Below, piece by piece: positions 54,296 through 64,000 of a stretch of 64,000 bases of DNA (within the stretch, counting starts at the first letter, position 1; each line of letters starts with the position of its first letter). The DNA is from Hanleya hanleyi (lineage: Eukaryota > Mollusca > Polyplacophora > Lepidopleurida > Hanleyidae): NCBI GenBank assembly GCA_036873755.1, contig JAVTVY010037258.1:1-64000 (forward strand), read 5' to 3'. Below the pieces are notes generated by a model, which was not told where the DNA came from, made no database searches, and worked only from the letters and a program-made list of their open reading frames with translations. Both the position numbers and the translations under genes were made by a program.

Positions 54296-54628
54296 CACCA
54301 AATATCGGAAATTCAATTTCCGATATCGGAAATTGCAATTTTCGATATCGGAAATTCGGAGACAATTCCCGATATCGGAAATTCAATTCCCGATATAGAA
54401 AATTCAATTTCCGATATTGTCACTGAATTTCCGATATCGGAAATCGCAATTCTAGTTTTCGTAAAGCTTCCAGAGCTTTCATTTCATTTCAGTGACGATT
54501 TCTGATATGGGAAATTCTATTTCCAATATGGGAAATTGAATTCCCGATATGGAGAATTCTATTTCCGATATCGGAAATTGTCACTTAATTAGAATTTCCG
54601 ATATCGGGAATTCAATTTCCGATATCGG
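54296..54628. repeat. Array of TTTCCGATATCGGAAA palindromes
   Basis: AATTTCCGATATCGGAAATT or variants (GATATGGGAAATT, GATATCGGGAATTC) recur about a dozen times, irregularly spaced and in effect both strands at once, because the unit is self-complementary. A short unrelated stretch splits it at about 54450-54500. Confidence 0.88.
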
Positions 54629-54722
54629 AAACTTACTCGTAAAGTGTTAAAATAACCCTTTAAGTGTGTCCACAAGTATGGACACACTTAAACGGTTATT
54701 TTAACAATTTACGAGTAAGTTT
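54629..54722. repeat. 44-bp hairpin, 6-nt loop
   Basis: AAACTTACTCGTAAAGTGTT through AGTGTGTCCA (54629-54672) pairs with 54679-54722, with only a few mismatches. It directly follows the GATATCGG array. It is not followed by T-run termination signals relevant to any gene. Confidence 0.85.
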
Positions 54723-57700
54723 CAACACTTTAGTTTTAAGCGTGTAGGTACACCAAGTGTCTTAAATGTTCAAGTGGAGATCATCTATGTCGTACCACCG
54801 CAATAATATAAAATACAACATATAGGCTGACAAGTTGCTTTGCTTTTGAGATTTGGATTTTGTTTTTTATATCATTGCTAATTCTGAATATATCAAAACT
54901 ACAGTGCTTACAAAAGGAACAAAGGATTGTTTCCAAAATTATCATGCAGACTGTACCCGGCCGGTATAGTTTTTTTTTTTTTTTTTTACAAATTGTATTC
55001 CTTGCCAATGTCTCAGTATGTACGAAATATTTACGTAAAGGACGCTGTACATTCGAGCCAGGAATCGTCCCCAGTTTGAGGTGCCAAAAATAATCCTTCC
55101 CAAAAATAAAATATTACCTATTAAAGAAACAATTTGACTGGCACGAACGTCCACGTTATACACAGAATAATTCCAAGACATTGAGTATCACGGTTCTCGA
55201 AGGACAGGGACGTGAAGTATTACTGCAAAATCGCTGATTTTAGGTGAAGACGTCTATTTCTCTCTGTAAATATATTCATGTTACATTCGAACATAACAGA
55301 ACTTGCCCCGGTCCGCAGCTACGTACTTGAACAATCTCTTGGAACTTGATCAATCTATTGGGACAAAGCATAAAACTAATCCTGCATCGATATGACCACG
55401 CACACTTAATATGTTTTCTGTTCGGTCCAACGTCGCACGAAAGTATACACCAATTCACGGCCTTATCTGAAAATCTCGATACTCGCTGGCTTGGAATTAT
55501 TCGGAATATACATTCGTATCAAAATCCATTTTTTTTTCCATAGGTCATATTTTTCATATGTTCCTAGCTTCAATCACATCCTTTGGGTGGTAAGCCATAG
55601 TAATATCGAAGATTTAAATTTACGGGTATATGTATTTTCATCTTTTGTTGAATGCATATTTATTTTGGGTGTCCTCGCAAATTCTACCTGTTAAAACATG
55701 TATAAATTTACATTATTGTTTAATATCCTGCAACACCAGGTTCAGGATATGCTGTACCGTATTTCTTGCCAATCTCAATATTTCTATATGCCGGTATTGA
55801 CGAAAATGTTATATATCGTAATTTCTCCGTGCATGTAAAAAACTGCATCCACAGGTAATTTTAATTATTTTTTTTATATGTTGTGCACAACGGAATGTGT
55901 TCTCTCAATTTCGGTGTCGTCGGATGAAAATTTAATTACATGTGATGTATATTTACCGGTACATTTTTTTCATATCTTGCAGAAGCAAATTCGGAAATTG
56001 CCGTTCCTCGTGCCAATCTCGATATATTCGTACAATTTTGGATCTGGAATTTTCACCTTTGTAAAATGTTTAATTTGGATTGTCAAAGCATACATTTTCG
56101 GGTATAAATTGTATTGCCTTCTATCTTAAATTCCAAGTTCGGAATGTACCGTACTTGTCAATCCAGTGGTTTTCTCGATTACAACTTAGGGTGTCGACGT
56201 ACTTGCTCAAGTTATACAGGCAATTTGTATGTACGTTTTCGTATTTTCAATGCCGACTGGATGCGTTGACTTCATCTAAAATCCAAGTTTAGATCAATGA
56301 AATCTGCATGTTATACATGGAAGGCGTAGCCAGTTCAAAACATTAGATGATTAAGTTTCGTTGTGATCTAAGGCACTGACAAACTGAAATCACAATAATT
56401 GCACCTGTAGAGGAGATCCAAATTAGTGATCTTCTCCATAGTGTATAACTGCTTTTAGCCAGAAAAAAAAAGAATGATAATGAGTGTAAAATGCAAGAGA
56501 AATTGTTGTCTTGCATCGTGACATGCAATTTTTGGGCAGTCATCTTTGCCCTGAAAGGGGCATCGATGTTGACACTTCTGTCTTTCCTTTGTAGGACGAT
56601 TCATATTTCAGAAGGAGAGTGATATGTGCACAAATAACATCCATATTGTGCATGGAAAATTGGGTAGCACGTCGAAAAGTCGTACACCGCGATTTTCTAC
56701 TTCTTCACAAAGGCGCACAGTGTCACATCGAAAAGGGGCACAGTAGCAGTTATGAGCATGAGTGCGCTTTGCATTTCGACCTCTGCTGAGAACGTGGAAG
56801 AAAATTACACGCTTATTTCTACATAATAATAATGAGAAATAATACAAGAATAAATATATGTCTTTTATGTACTTATGAAACTGATATTATATGGAGAAAT
56901 ATTCCATCCTTTCACAAAATTTCTTATATTTTCTTACCTCACTATCGCTAGAGTGAAAGCATGCGACACTATAATGGCTGTTTTTGTCTGAATTTATTCC
57001 CATTACCTTGATCATTCAGTTATGGTCTAGAATTGTCGCCAACACATGATGGTCTCTTCTGCTTGTCTTCCTATGGCCTTGAAATGTTGCCAAGAAGACA
57101 ATTGTTTGTGTGTGTCATCAACGATTGCGTCAGGAAGACGTACAGTTCCATCGTCATAAATATATCCCAGCCGGACAAGCTTATACACTGTGGAATGTGA
57201 TCAAATTAAGAGATCCTTTTCAAACAGAAGATCTACGTAAACTGAAAAAAAAATGTAAATTTATCAATGAGTGTATGGTATTCTGTAAATATTAATGAAT
57301 GGATCATCTGCTGTTATACATATAAATATATTTGTAATTAATGTATCTTTCAATATAAATAATGTGTATACATTCAAAAGTCTGATACAATGTATATGTG
57401 GTCGCCATAATATATGTACATGTTTGTACCCACCATACCACCCTGTGTGATTGGAGTGAAATAAAATGATGATGATGGTGATGACAGTTAACTTTATTCA
57501 TCGCAAGTTTTGATGAAAATTTTATGTTCAGATTGAGTTTGGAGAAAATTTATGTGATGTTGTTATTTACTTTTGGGACATGACGGGTCAACGAACTTTT
57601 TGCAGTCTTCTAAAGCAAAGTCTTATGACATTGGTCAATATATGTATTGTTTATTCAATGTGAATATAGAGCAAATGTCTAATATAAATGGTACGAAGGT

Positions 57701-60043
57701 GAATGTGCCATTTGAAATCAAGCTACAAGTCTTAGAGGGGGGTCCGCGACTAACAATGTAAAGTGTGAATATGCATTCGCACCTTAATTGTGGCTATTCT
57801 CACCTTCATTCTGTGCATTGGATAGATCACATGCAGGCATAAAAGAGAAGGTCTCACATCTGAATAATAAGTCTATACAAAATTTGCCGCCGAAAATTAG
57901 AAAAGCTTCTGTATGCCGTAGCCAATAATAATTACTGAAGCAACAGTCGTATTGTCTCGGAATAACCAATGTGTATTCGTTTTCTTTGCAGCCAATCGGA
58001 TTTCCTCTGTTTTTCAAGCAGAGAAAAAATCTGATTGGCTGAAAACTCTGGACAACTCTGGAACAAAACTCGAATGTACTTGCCAAGGTTTGTCTTTCGT
58101 TCTGATTTAATGCATACTATTTTGGATATACGACACGGAGAAAGAAAAACTGCACTGGGAAAATTTTGGCAATGCGAACATCTGGTACGTAATTTTGCAA
58201 CGACGAAAATGTGAGTAGTAATTTTTTTAACACGCTTGCAAATTAACCATGGCCTATGAATTATCCACAAACTCGTATAACATCTGATCCCATGCCGGTA
58301 ACTATACTATATATGATTATCGTGCACTTCCTTTTAGCTATGTGCCCTTCCTGGCATGATTTTTGCTGGGAGAATTAATTAATTTTTATGAGAGAGATAT
58401 GCAAAAATATTAATCAACCTGAATGGACATTCAAATCGGGAAAAAATTTAATTTACTTCACTGCCGACCACCACCGGTTCATACTTTAGATAAGAATCAC
58501 GAGACAATGCATACAATAGCCAAGTTTGGGGATACAACAGCCAAGTCTGGGGAAAACAATGTGTCTAGACATATGCCTTTTCAACGACACAAAGACCTAG
58601 ACAATAGTTCCTACATACAGTATCGAACCGACCACCAGAGAAGTTACATGGCGGAAATCAAAACAAGTACTGGAATAGGACGCATCAGCATTAAGTTTTG
58701 TTTATCCACGATGAAACTGCGATGGCGGTCGTCGGTGAAATAAATTAGAATTTTTTTGACTGAAAGATTTTGGTATCCATTTAGGTTACTAGTATTCTTC
58801 GAGTTGTTCACAAAAATCACGCGACGAATGGTGCAAAGCTGAAAGTAAATGCGCGATAATCATATTTTGATGTCACAGCTACGAGGGAGGCATGCAATCT
58901 ATATCCATGTTACCCTGATGCGACAAACGTCCGAATATTTGAATGAAAGAAATGCTTAAAAACTCAGGGCTTTTTTGGTACACTTTATCTCAATTATGGT
59001 CCGGATTTGTTTCAAAATTTCAGTTCGGTAACATCTACTGAATGCGGTAATTTGTAATTATTTCTTTTATCGAACTCAATACATTGGAAATTATAATACT
59101 GTATAGCCTATCATACTGCGGCTATTCTGAGCATATTTGCATATTCCTCCGATCAGAGGATTTTCTAAATTTTCCAAATTATTTTCTATCTTTCATATCA
59201 GCTAATTATTTTCCTAAGTTATTACGTTTCTAAATGAAACATTATGTGGGGAAAGATAGGCAGTTGCCATATTTTTTTCTGAAATTTTCAACATTTATTT
59301 CATGAGAATATTCCTAAGTATTCCTACTGGCTGCTGAGATATTGCACTTCAAAGATTGTTTAGGTGGTGTGCAAATATGGTATGCAAATATGCTTTGATG
59401 ACATCACACAGTGAACTGATGAACTAGTGAGATAATTAGACAGACAGATACTAACATATTTCTTTTCCTAAAATACACATGAATCTGATTTTTTTTGCAT
59501 TCAATGAACATTGTGAATACATGCCATTGCATTTGTGATTTTGCGATTTGCTCGGCAATATTTTCAGAAATATGGTTGTCATAGTAACTAGTAACCAAGC
59601 GTCTTATTTCAGGAACTTTCAGAAACAAGTTGATGTGACTTTTTATTGATACGAATTTCACAGACCTGTGTTACTGAATATTCAGTCATTATAATTTAAT
59701 AAGACTACAAATGTCCAACATAAAGCACTTAGTAACCTGTTGCTATGGTAACCATATTTCTGAAAATATTTTTTCCAAAACATACTCAAATAGTTTGCAC
59801 AATCTGCTATCAATAAGCAATATTATAAGATCAGACTTATGTGAATATTGCTGCATAAAATCTCTGTATATGTCAGGTTGAGGCCTCAATATCTCTGAAA
59901 CCGTTTGCAATATCCACATCTTGGATTTATAAGGGGACCATCTCCAAATTTCACGTTAAGTTGTGATATTTGCACTCACAACACGTCTTGTCCGATATTG
60001 CTTCAAATTGTTTCTGGTGAAGTGGAATGCGGTAAGAATAACT
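54723..60043. other. Gene-poor DNA
   Basis: No confident gene. Features seen are a T run at 54970-54987; the pairing AGCCAATCGGATTT (57990) with AAATCTGATTGGCT (58027-58040); and a plus frame at 57110-57295 ending 'FINECMVFCKY', followed by AATAAA-type words, which could be the 3' end of a dead retroelement but lacks diagnostic motifs. Other frames are short and unsupported. Confidence 0.4.
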
Positions 60044-60048
60044 GTTAA

Positions 60049-60295
60049 TACGGAGCCGTAAAAGGGACATGCTCCGATCCGCACTTATTAACTGCGACCC
60101 CCATGCAGTTATTAACTGCGACCCCCATGCAGTTATTAACTGCGACCCCCAGTTATTAACTGCGACCCCCAGTTATTAACTGCGACCCGCAGTTATTAAC
60201 TGCGACCCTCAGTTAGTAAGTGCGGATCGCAGTTAATAACTGAGGGTTGCAGTTAATAAGTGCGGGTCGGAACATGTCCCTTTTACGGCTCCGTA
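60049..60295. mobile_element. 247-bp MITE with GTTAA duplication
   Basis: TACGGAGCCGTAAAAGGGAC plus ATG and the complement ending TTTTACGGCTCCGTA are exact 23-bp ends. GTTAA lies on both sides (60044-60048, 60296-60300). The interior is a small tandem array of CAGTTATTAACTGCGACCCC, itself containing the palindrome AGTTATTAACT, so the whole element is stems within stems. It does not encode protein. Confidence 0.85.
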
Positions 60296-60479
60296 GTTAA
60301 CGGGTAAAGTGGGATTATACGTCAACAGGAAACTTTTTGAACCTCCAATATTCACATTTTCTGAAAAATTGATAGTTATGTTATTCATTTCTTATTTTAT
60401 TCCACGGCATGATTTTGCTCTGGTAAGATTGCGGGTTAAGGGGCATCCAAATACTAACCGTATATCTGACTTGGGCGAT

Positions 60480-61530
60480 TTGGGGTTTACTGCAGCCTGT
60501 GTGGGGGGAGGGGGCGGGGGGTCCTATATATTTTCGCGAAGGCTAGGGGACTGAAACTTACTGCACTATATCATTGGGTCAAGCTCTAAAGAAAATGTAA
60601 AAAATCCAAGATGGCCACCATGATGACGTCAGTGAGACGTCATTTTCAAAAAGAACGATTTTGGACGATTTTTCGGTCATTATTTATTTTTGTTTTTTCT
60701 CCGCAAAAACTGCATGGTAAATTAGTAAATAAAATCTGATATGAAATAAAATAGGTTTTACCCACTTTTCCATACAGAAACGGATTTTTTTTGAAGAAAT
60801 ATGACGAAAACATCACTTTTCTGGTACCACACATGGCCGCCATATTAAATTTACCCATGATCCTCTGCTCGGGGTGGGGGGTCATGCAAATAGGCTCAAA
60901 ATATGATAATCTACAATGTCACGGAGTTTCAGCTCTTAATTCTTTGTCGTTCTGTACATAGGAGCAGCAAAGGAGTGCCCGCCCCCCTCCCCTCTTCCAG
61001 GCCATGTAGGTTTAACAGAAACTCTACTAATTAGCATAAATAATGAAAGCATGATTGGCAAATCTGTTCATGCATACCAGAATATCAGTAGATGACTTAT
61101 GTGTATTTTATTGTCTTTCTGTGTGAGGCATCTTTGAATTCAAAATGGCGACAATTCAAAATGGGAACCTGTCCAGGCCGAGGGAGGGGGGTATTTTTCT
61201 TACCCTTTTAGCTAGAGAGCTGAAACTTACCAAACCATATCCTTGTGTCAGGCTCTGACAGAAAATGTGAAAAAAATCCAAGATGGCCGCTTTGATGACG
61301 TCATTTTCAAAAAGGCAATTTTTGGTGGCCTTTTTTGTCACATTTTTAGGATTTTTTAGTTTTATAATGTCTGCAAAAACTGCATGAGAAATTAGCAAAT
61401 ATTAATTTTCCCGGAAAAGTAGTAATATAATTTTAGTAGTAATTTTGAGGAGAAATGACGAAATCATGATCATTTTTCTGGTACAGACCGCTAAGGCCGC
61501 TATTTTGAATCTACAAAATGACACCAATAT
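60480..61530 (+). repeat. Direct repeat pair, ~690-bp period
   Basis: Copy 1 (about 60490-60860) and copy 2 (about 61175-61510) share 'gaGGGGG', 'GaGaCTGAAACTTACcaaac', 'AATCCAAGATGGCC', 'GATGACGTCATTTTCAAAAA', 'GCAAAAACTGCATG' and 'TTTTTCTGGTAC'. Both are non-coding and run in the same direction. Confidence 0.7.
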
Positions 61531-62007
61531 GATAAACTACAAATTCCTGAGAGTTTTGTATAGCATGGTTTGAGGATGTGCAGATATGTATGAGATGCAA
61601 TGTAAATATTTCCTACGCTGTAAAACTTACCTTCACATACCTTATTGCTATCGTGTTCCTACGCGATTGCCCCATTGTAAAACCTTACCACAGAACCAAA
61701 AGAAATAGTCCCTGTAATGCCCCAATGCCCATGCGCGAGTACCCAGAATCCTCTCTGTCTGACCACGTCACTTCCTTCTTTCCTCTACAATCGTAGCGGT
61801 CAGACGTAGTTCCATTGTGCTCCCGTAAAAGTTTCAAGATCTACATCTGTAATACCACGATATTCCTCACTCGTAACCTTGGATTACCTACGGAGATTTC
61901 CTGGGATATTACCTTGAGAGAGAAGAAGGAATATTACCAAATTCCTGGATTCGAGACCTACCTGGACTTCAAATATCGTCAGGGAGTATTGTCGAATCAT
62001 AATAAAG
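61531..62007 (+). other. Leader region of the gag-like ORF
   Basis: This lies directly upstream of the long ORF. It contains GACCACGTCACTTCCTTC (about 61760) and a GTCTGACC/GGTCAGAC pair. The short plus frame 61815-62084 overlaps the ORF start in another frame and is unsupported. If the ORF belongs to a DIRS-type element, its left terminal repeat should be here, but I could not define it. Confidence 0.4.
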
Positions 62008-64000
62008 ATGGCGTCCGTGTTTTGTGTTGTATGTGGACGATCCAAACCCACGACGGATCCGCATTCAGCTTGTCCGCCGTGTAGAGGGGTCTGGTGTGAT
62101 CAGTTTGCCAAATGTGCAGAATGCGAGCTGTGGACCGACGACGTATTCCAACAATATCTTGTCGGTTCATATGCCAGTGAAGTTTTGCCCCCGCCTGGCT
62201 TCGATTGTGCCGAGAGCTTGGTCGACTCTCCGTCTCGCTCTCCTGTGAACGAGCCGGACGAGTCTGCCTCTCTTGATATGTCCGTTACGCATGATTTGAG
62301 AGTAACTCCATCTAGTAATTTGCCGAATGTAGTCAGTATTTCTCCTCCTCCATGTACTAATTCTGTTTCAGGGACCAAGGTGGGGAACAAAGATGGCGGC
62401 CGTCCCGTAGGTAAGTTACTGCACGGGACGACCTTGACCTTGACGGCCAACTTTGACCCCACCTCTGTGACGTCACTTCCGACTGAGGGTCCCCTGTTTC
62501 GGATTGTCAACCCGGAGACTGTGACTTCCGTGGTCAAGGACTCGTCACTTCCGGAGAATCTGTCTTCATCTCGGCGCAGCTCATCTATGTCTATACTACC
62601 TACGAAGATGTCAGCTGCTCCTGCGACCGTGATATCACCTCGCCCAGTGCAGTCTACGGTGATTATTACACCCGTTTCCGGTTTTGCTGCTTCTGGCCAT
62701 TCCCTACTGAATGTTCCCAGACTGTCCAGGGCGCCTTTACAACAGCCGTTGTCAGCTCCCCCGCAGCTTTCTCAACCGGACCAGCGTCAACGCATGCCTG
62801 TGTCCAGTTATGACTTCCGGCCAACGGTAGCTCCGAGTATCTCGGATGCTTATATGCAACCATTGACTTCATACCTTCCGGTATCGTCTTACCTTCCGGT
62901 ATCATCGTATCACATCGGAACTTCCGCTGCTGTTTCTGCGCATGCTCCGACGTCGACTACTTCATCCTACTATAGGACTGCCTCTGCGTATGATGTTCCT
63001 GCCTATGCATCTGGTTATGGGGTTCCGGGTCATTCGTCGATGTATGATACGAGAGTAACGTCATCGATGAACAGACTTCCGGTTACGTCATCGGTGTATA
63101 GCAGTCCGGCTCCCTATGCTGCACCGCCGTACTCTCCGCTTCCTGTACGCAGTGTAGTGTATAGGCCTACTTCATACCCTTCTGTGGCTTCTGTAGTCCG
63201 ACCTGTTGATGTACCACGTCACGTGTTTCCTACTGCACGTATTCCTACACGACCGACTTCCAGTACATCGGGTGCTCACTTCCGTTCTCCTTCTCCTAGG
63301 CCTGTCAGATATGCTATGCCATATCATGCACCTATACCGAGACGACAAGTGAGGGTTGCTCACCCACATCTGCCTAGATACCCAGCTAGGCCGGCGATGT
63401 CCCAGTATGCGGCTGCTTCCGGTTCTGCCTTACTTCCTCCTTCTGATAGGCAGTGTCCTCCAGCAACATCTATTCCTGCCAACCTCTTTGATAGGTTTAA
63501 TAGATTGTCTGCTGACTTCGCAGCCCTACAGCGTGACATGTTGATGCCTCCACCACCATCCCCTACACCACTTCCGGTGCCCGTGTGGGCTGGCTATCAA
63601 CCTCGCCCCGTATCATCAAGGAGGCCGACTTCCGGTTCCCATCCTCAGCTACCACTTGATCTCTCGCAGGGTAGTAGACCTACACCTCCCTCGTTTGTGC
63701 CCAGGTTTACCCCTGTGAATCCCGGGACAGTGAATAACGCTGAGACGGAAGCGGAAGAACGGACTTCCTTGTTTGATGCTGATCCGGACCTCGCCGCGTC
63801 CAGTTACTCTGATACACTGGCTCGCCTGTATGAGTTGTTTCCGGATATGACTCCTCCGCCAATTGTAGAATCCAGAAGGGTCACTGCGATGTCTGATCTC
63901 CGACAAGAGCCGTCACATCGCACGTCACTTCCGCCTTCTAGGGCCGTCTTTGAATGTGCTGAACGCATGCGGGACGCCTTCTCACTTCCTAAGACCCAAG
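62008..64000 (+). CDS. Gag-like ORF of a probable DIRS-type retrotransposon, 3' end beyond window
   Basis: From ATG 62008 (AAAG ATGG) the frame is open for 664 codons to the last base of the window. The N-terminus carries a compact Cys cluster: C6-x2-C9, C22-x2-C25, C30 and C36-x2-C39, in 'DPHSACPPCRGVWCDQFAK' and 'CAECELWTDDVFQQYL'. In metazoan DIRS/tyrosine-recombinase retrotransposons the first ORF typically starts with such a DxHxxCxxCRG...C..C zinc-ribbon-like block followed by a long Ser/Pro-rich region, as here (Ser, Pro, Tyr, Thr-rich to about residue 500). The later part turns more charged ('DADPDLAASSYSDTLARLYE') and may be the capsid-like segment. Reverse transcriptase and recombinase would lie beyond the edge. 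The absence of stops suggests a young copy. The alternative is another gag-like mobile ORF. Confidence 0.65.
   Translation, partial: MASVFCVVCGRSKPTTDPHSACPPCRGVWCDQFAKCAECELWTDDVFQQYLVGSYASEVLPPPGFDCAESLVDSPSRSPVNEPDESASLDMSVTHDLRVTPSSNLPNVVSISPPPCTNSVSGTKVGNKDGGRPVGKLLHGTTLTLTANFDPTSVTSLPTEGPLFRIVNPETVTSVVKDSSLPENLSSSRRSSSMSILPTKMSAAPATVISPRPVQSTVIITPVSGFAASGHSLLNVPRLSRAPLQQPLSAPPQLSQPDQRQRMPVSSYDFRPTVAPSISDAYMQPLTSYLPVSSYLPVSSYHIGTSAAVSAHAPTSTTSSYYRTASAYDVPAYASGYGVPGHSSMYDTRVTSSMNRLPVTSSVYSSPAPYAAPPYSPLPVRSVVYRPTSYPSVASVVRPVDVPRHVFPTARIPTRPTSSTSGAHFRSPSPRPVRYAMPYHAPIPRRQVRVAHPHLPRYPARPAMSQYAAASGSALLPPSDRQCPPATSIPANLFDRFNRLSADFAALQRDMLMPPPPSPTPLPVPVWAGYQPRPVSSRRPTSGSHPQLPLDLSQGSRPTPPSFVPRFTPVNPGTVNNAETEAEERTSLFDADPDLAASSYSDTLARLYELFPDMTPPPIVESRRVTAMSDLRQEPSHRTSLPPSRAVFECAERMRDAFSLPKTQ

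Noticed and set aside
61815..62084. 89-codon plus frame before the gag-like ORF
   Set aside because: It overlaps the better-supported ORF in another frame and has no Cys cluster or other family feature.

Overview
ORGANISM. This is a nuclear window from an animal, very probably a mollusc and most likely a gastropod of the abalone type. Three things suggest this: spliced genes with GT..AG introns, including a metazoan SSNA1 and a CARD-domain gene; an AT-rich background packed with satellites, foldback elements and truncated retroelements; and many copies of a short tail (atatGACTGAAATATTGctgaa, then a run ending in aCTCACTCACTC) that I associate from memory with vetigastropod SINEs. There is no prokaryotic-style gene packing. 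The species call is inference. LAYOUT. 1-8 kb: non-coding, with two large foldback elements (1513-2100; 2292-3634, the latter with a 9-bp target duplication and a second repeat nested inside), a 45/90-bp tandem repeat, a 353-bp MITE and a cluster of a TTGCaaatTTGCAA palindrome. 8.7-12.6 kb: two successive minisatellites (37-bp, then 23-bp units), the first split by a SINE. 13.6-14.3 kb: the 3' end of a CR1/L2-like LINE (minus). 16.0-18.4 kb: two exons of SSNA1 (plus strand; first exon not located), with another LINE 3' end in the intron. 18.4-31.3 kb: mostly repeats (foldback rich in AAACGTTT, inverted pair of tRNA-like modules, ~140-bp and 257-bp tandem arrays, a 9-bp-TSD palindrome). 31.66-35.02 kb: two exons of a CARD-domain gene (minus) whose intron holds a 155-180-bp satellite. 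35-42 kb: TIR elements, hairpins, a LINE fragment, another satellite. 42.3-50.1 kb: a composite mobile block. It consists of a TIR element with arms of about 825 bp and a broken zinc-finger gene at its centre, and a Penelope-like retroelement complex has inserted into its left arm. 50.1-61.5 kb: repeats, hairpins and MITEs with no convincing gene. 62.0-64.0 kb: a long reading frame running off the end of the window, best read as the gag-like ORF of a DIRS-type retrotransposon. HOW IT FITS. The two host genes, SSNA1 (microtubule/centrosome coiled coil) and the CARD gene (apoptosis/innate signalling adaptor or initiator), lie on opposite strands and are unrelated in function. The rest records mobile-element activity: nesting order, empty sites and target duplications can be read directly, most clearly at 42.3-50.1 kb.
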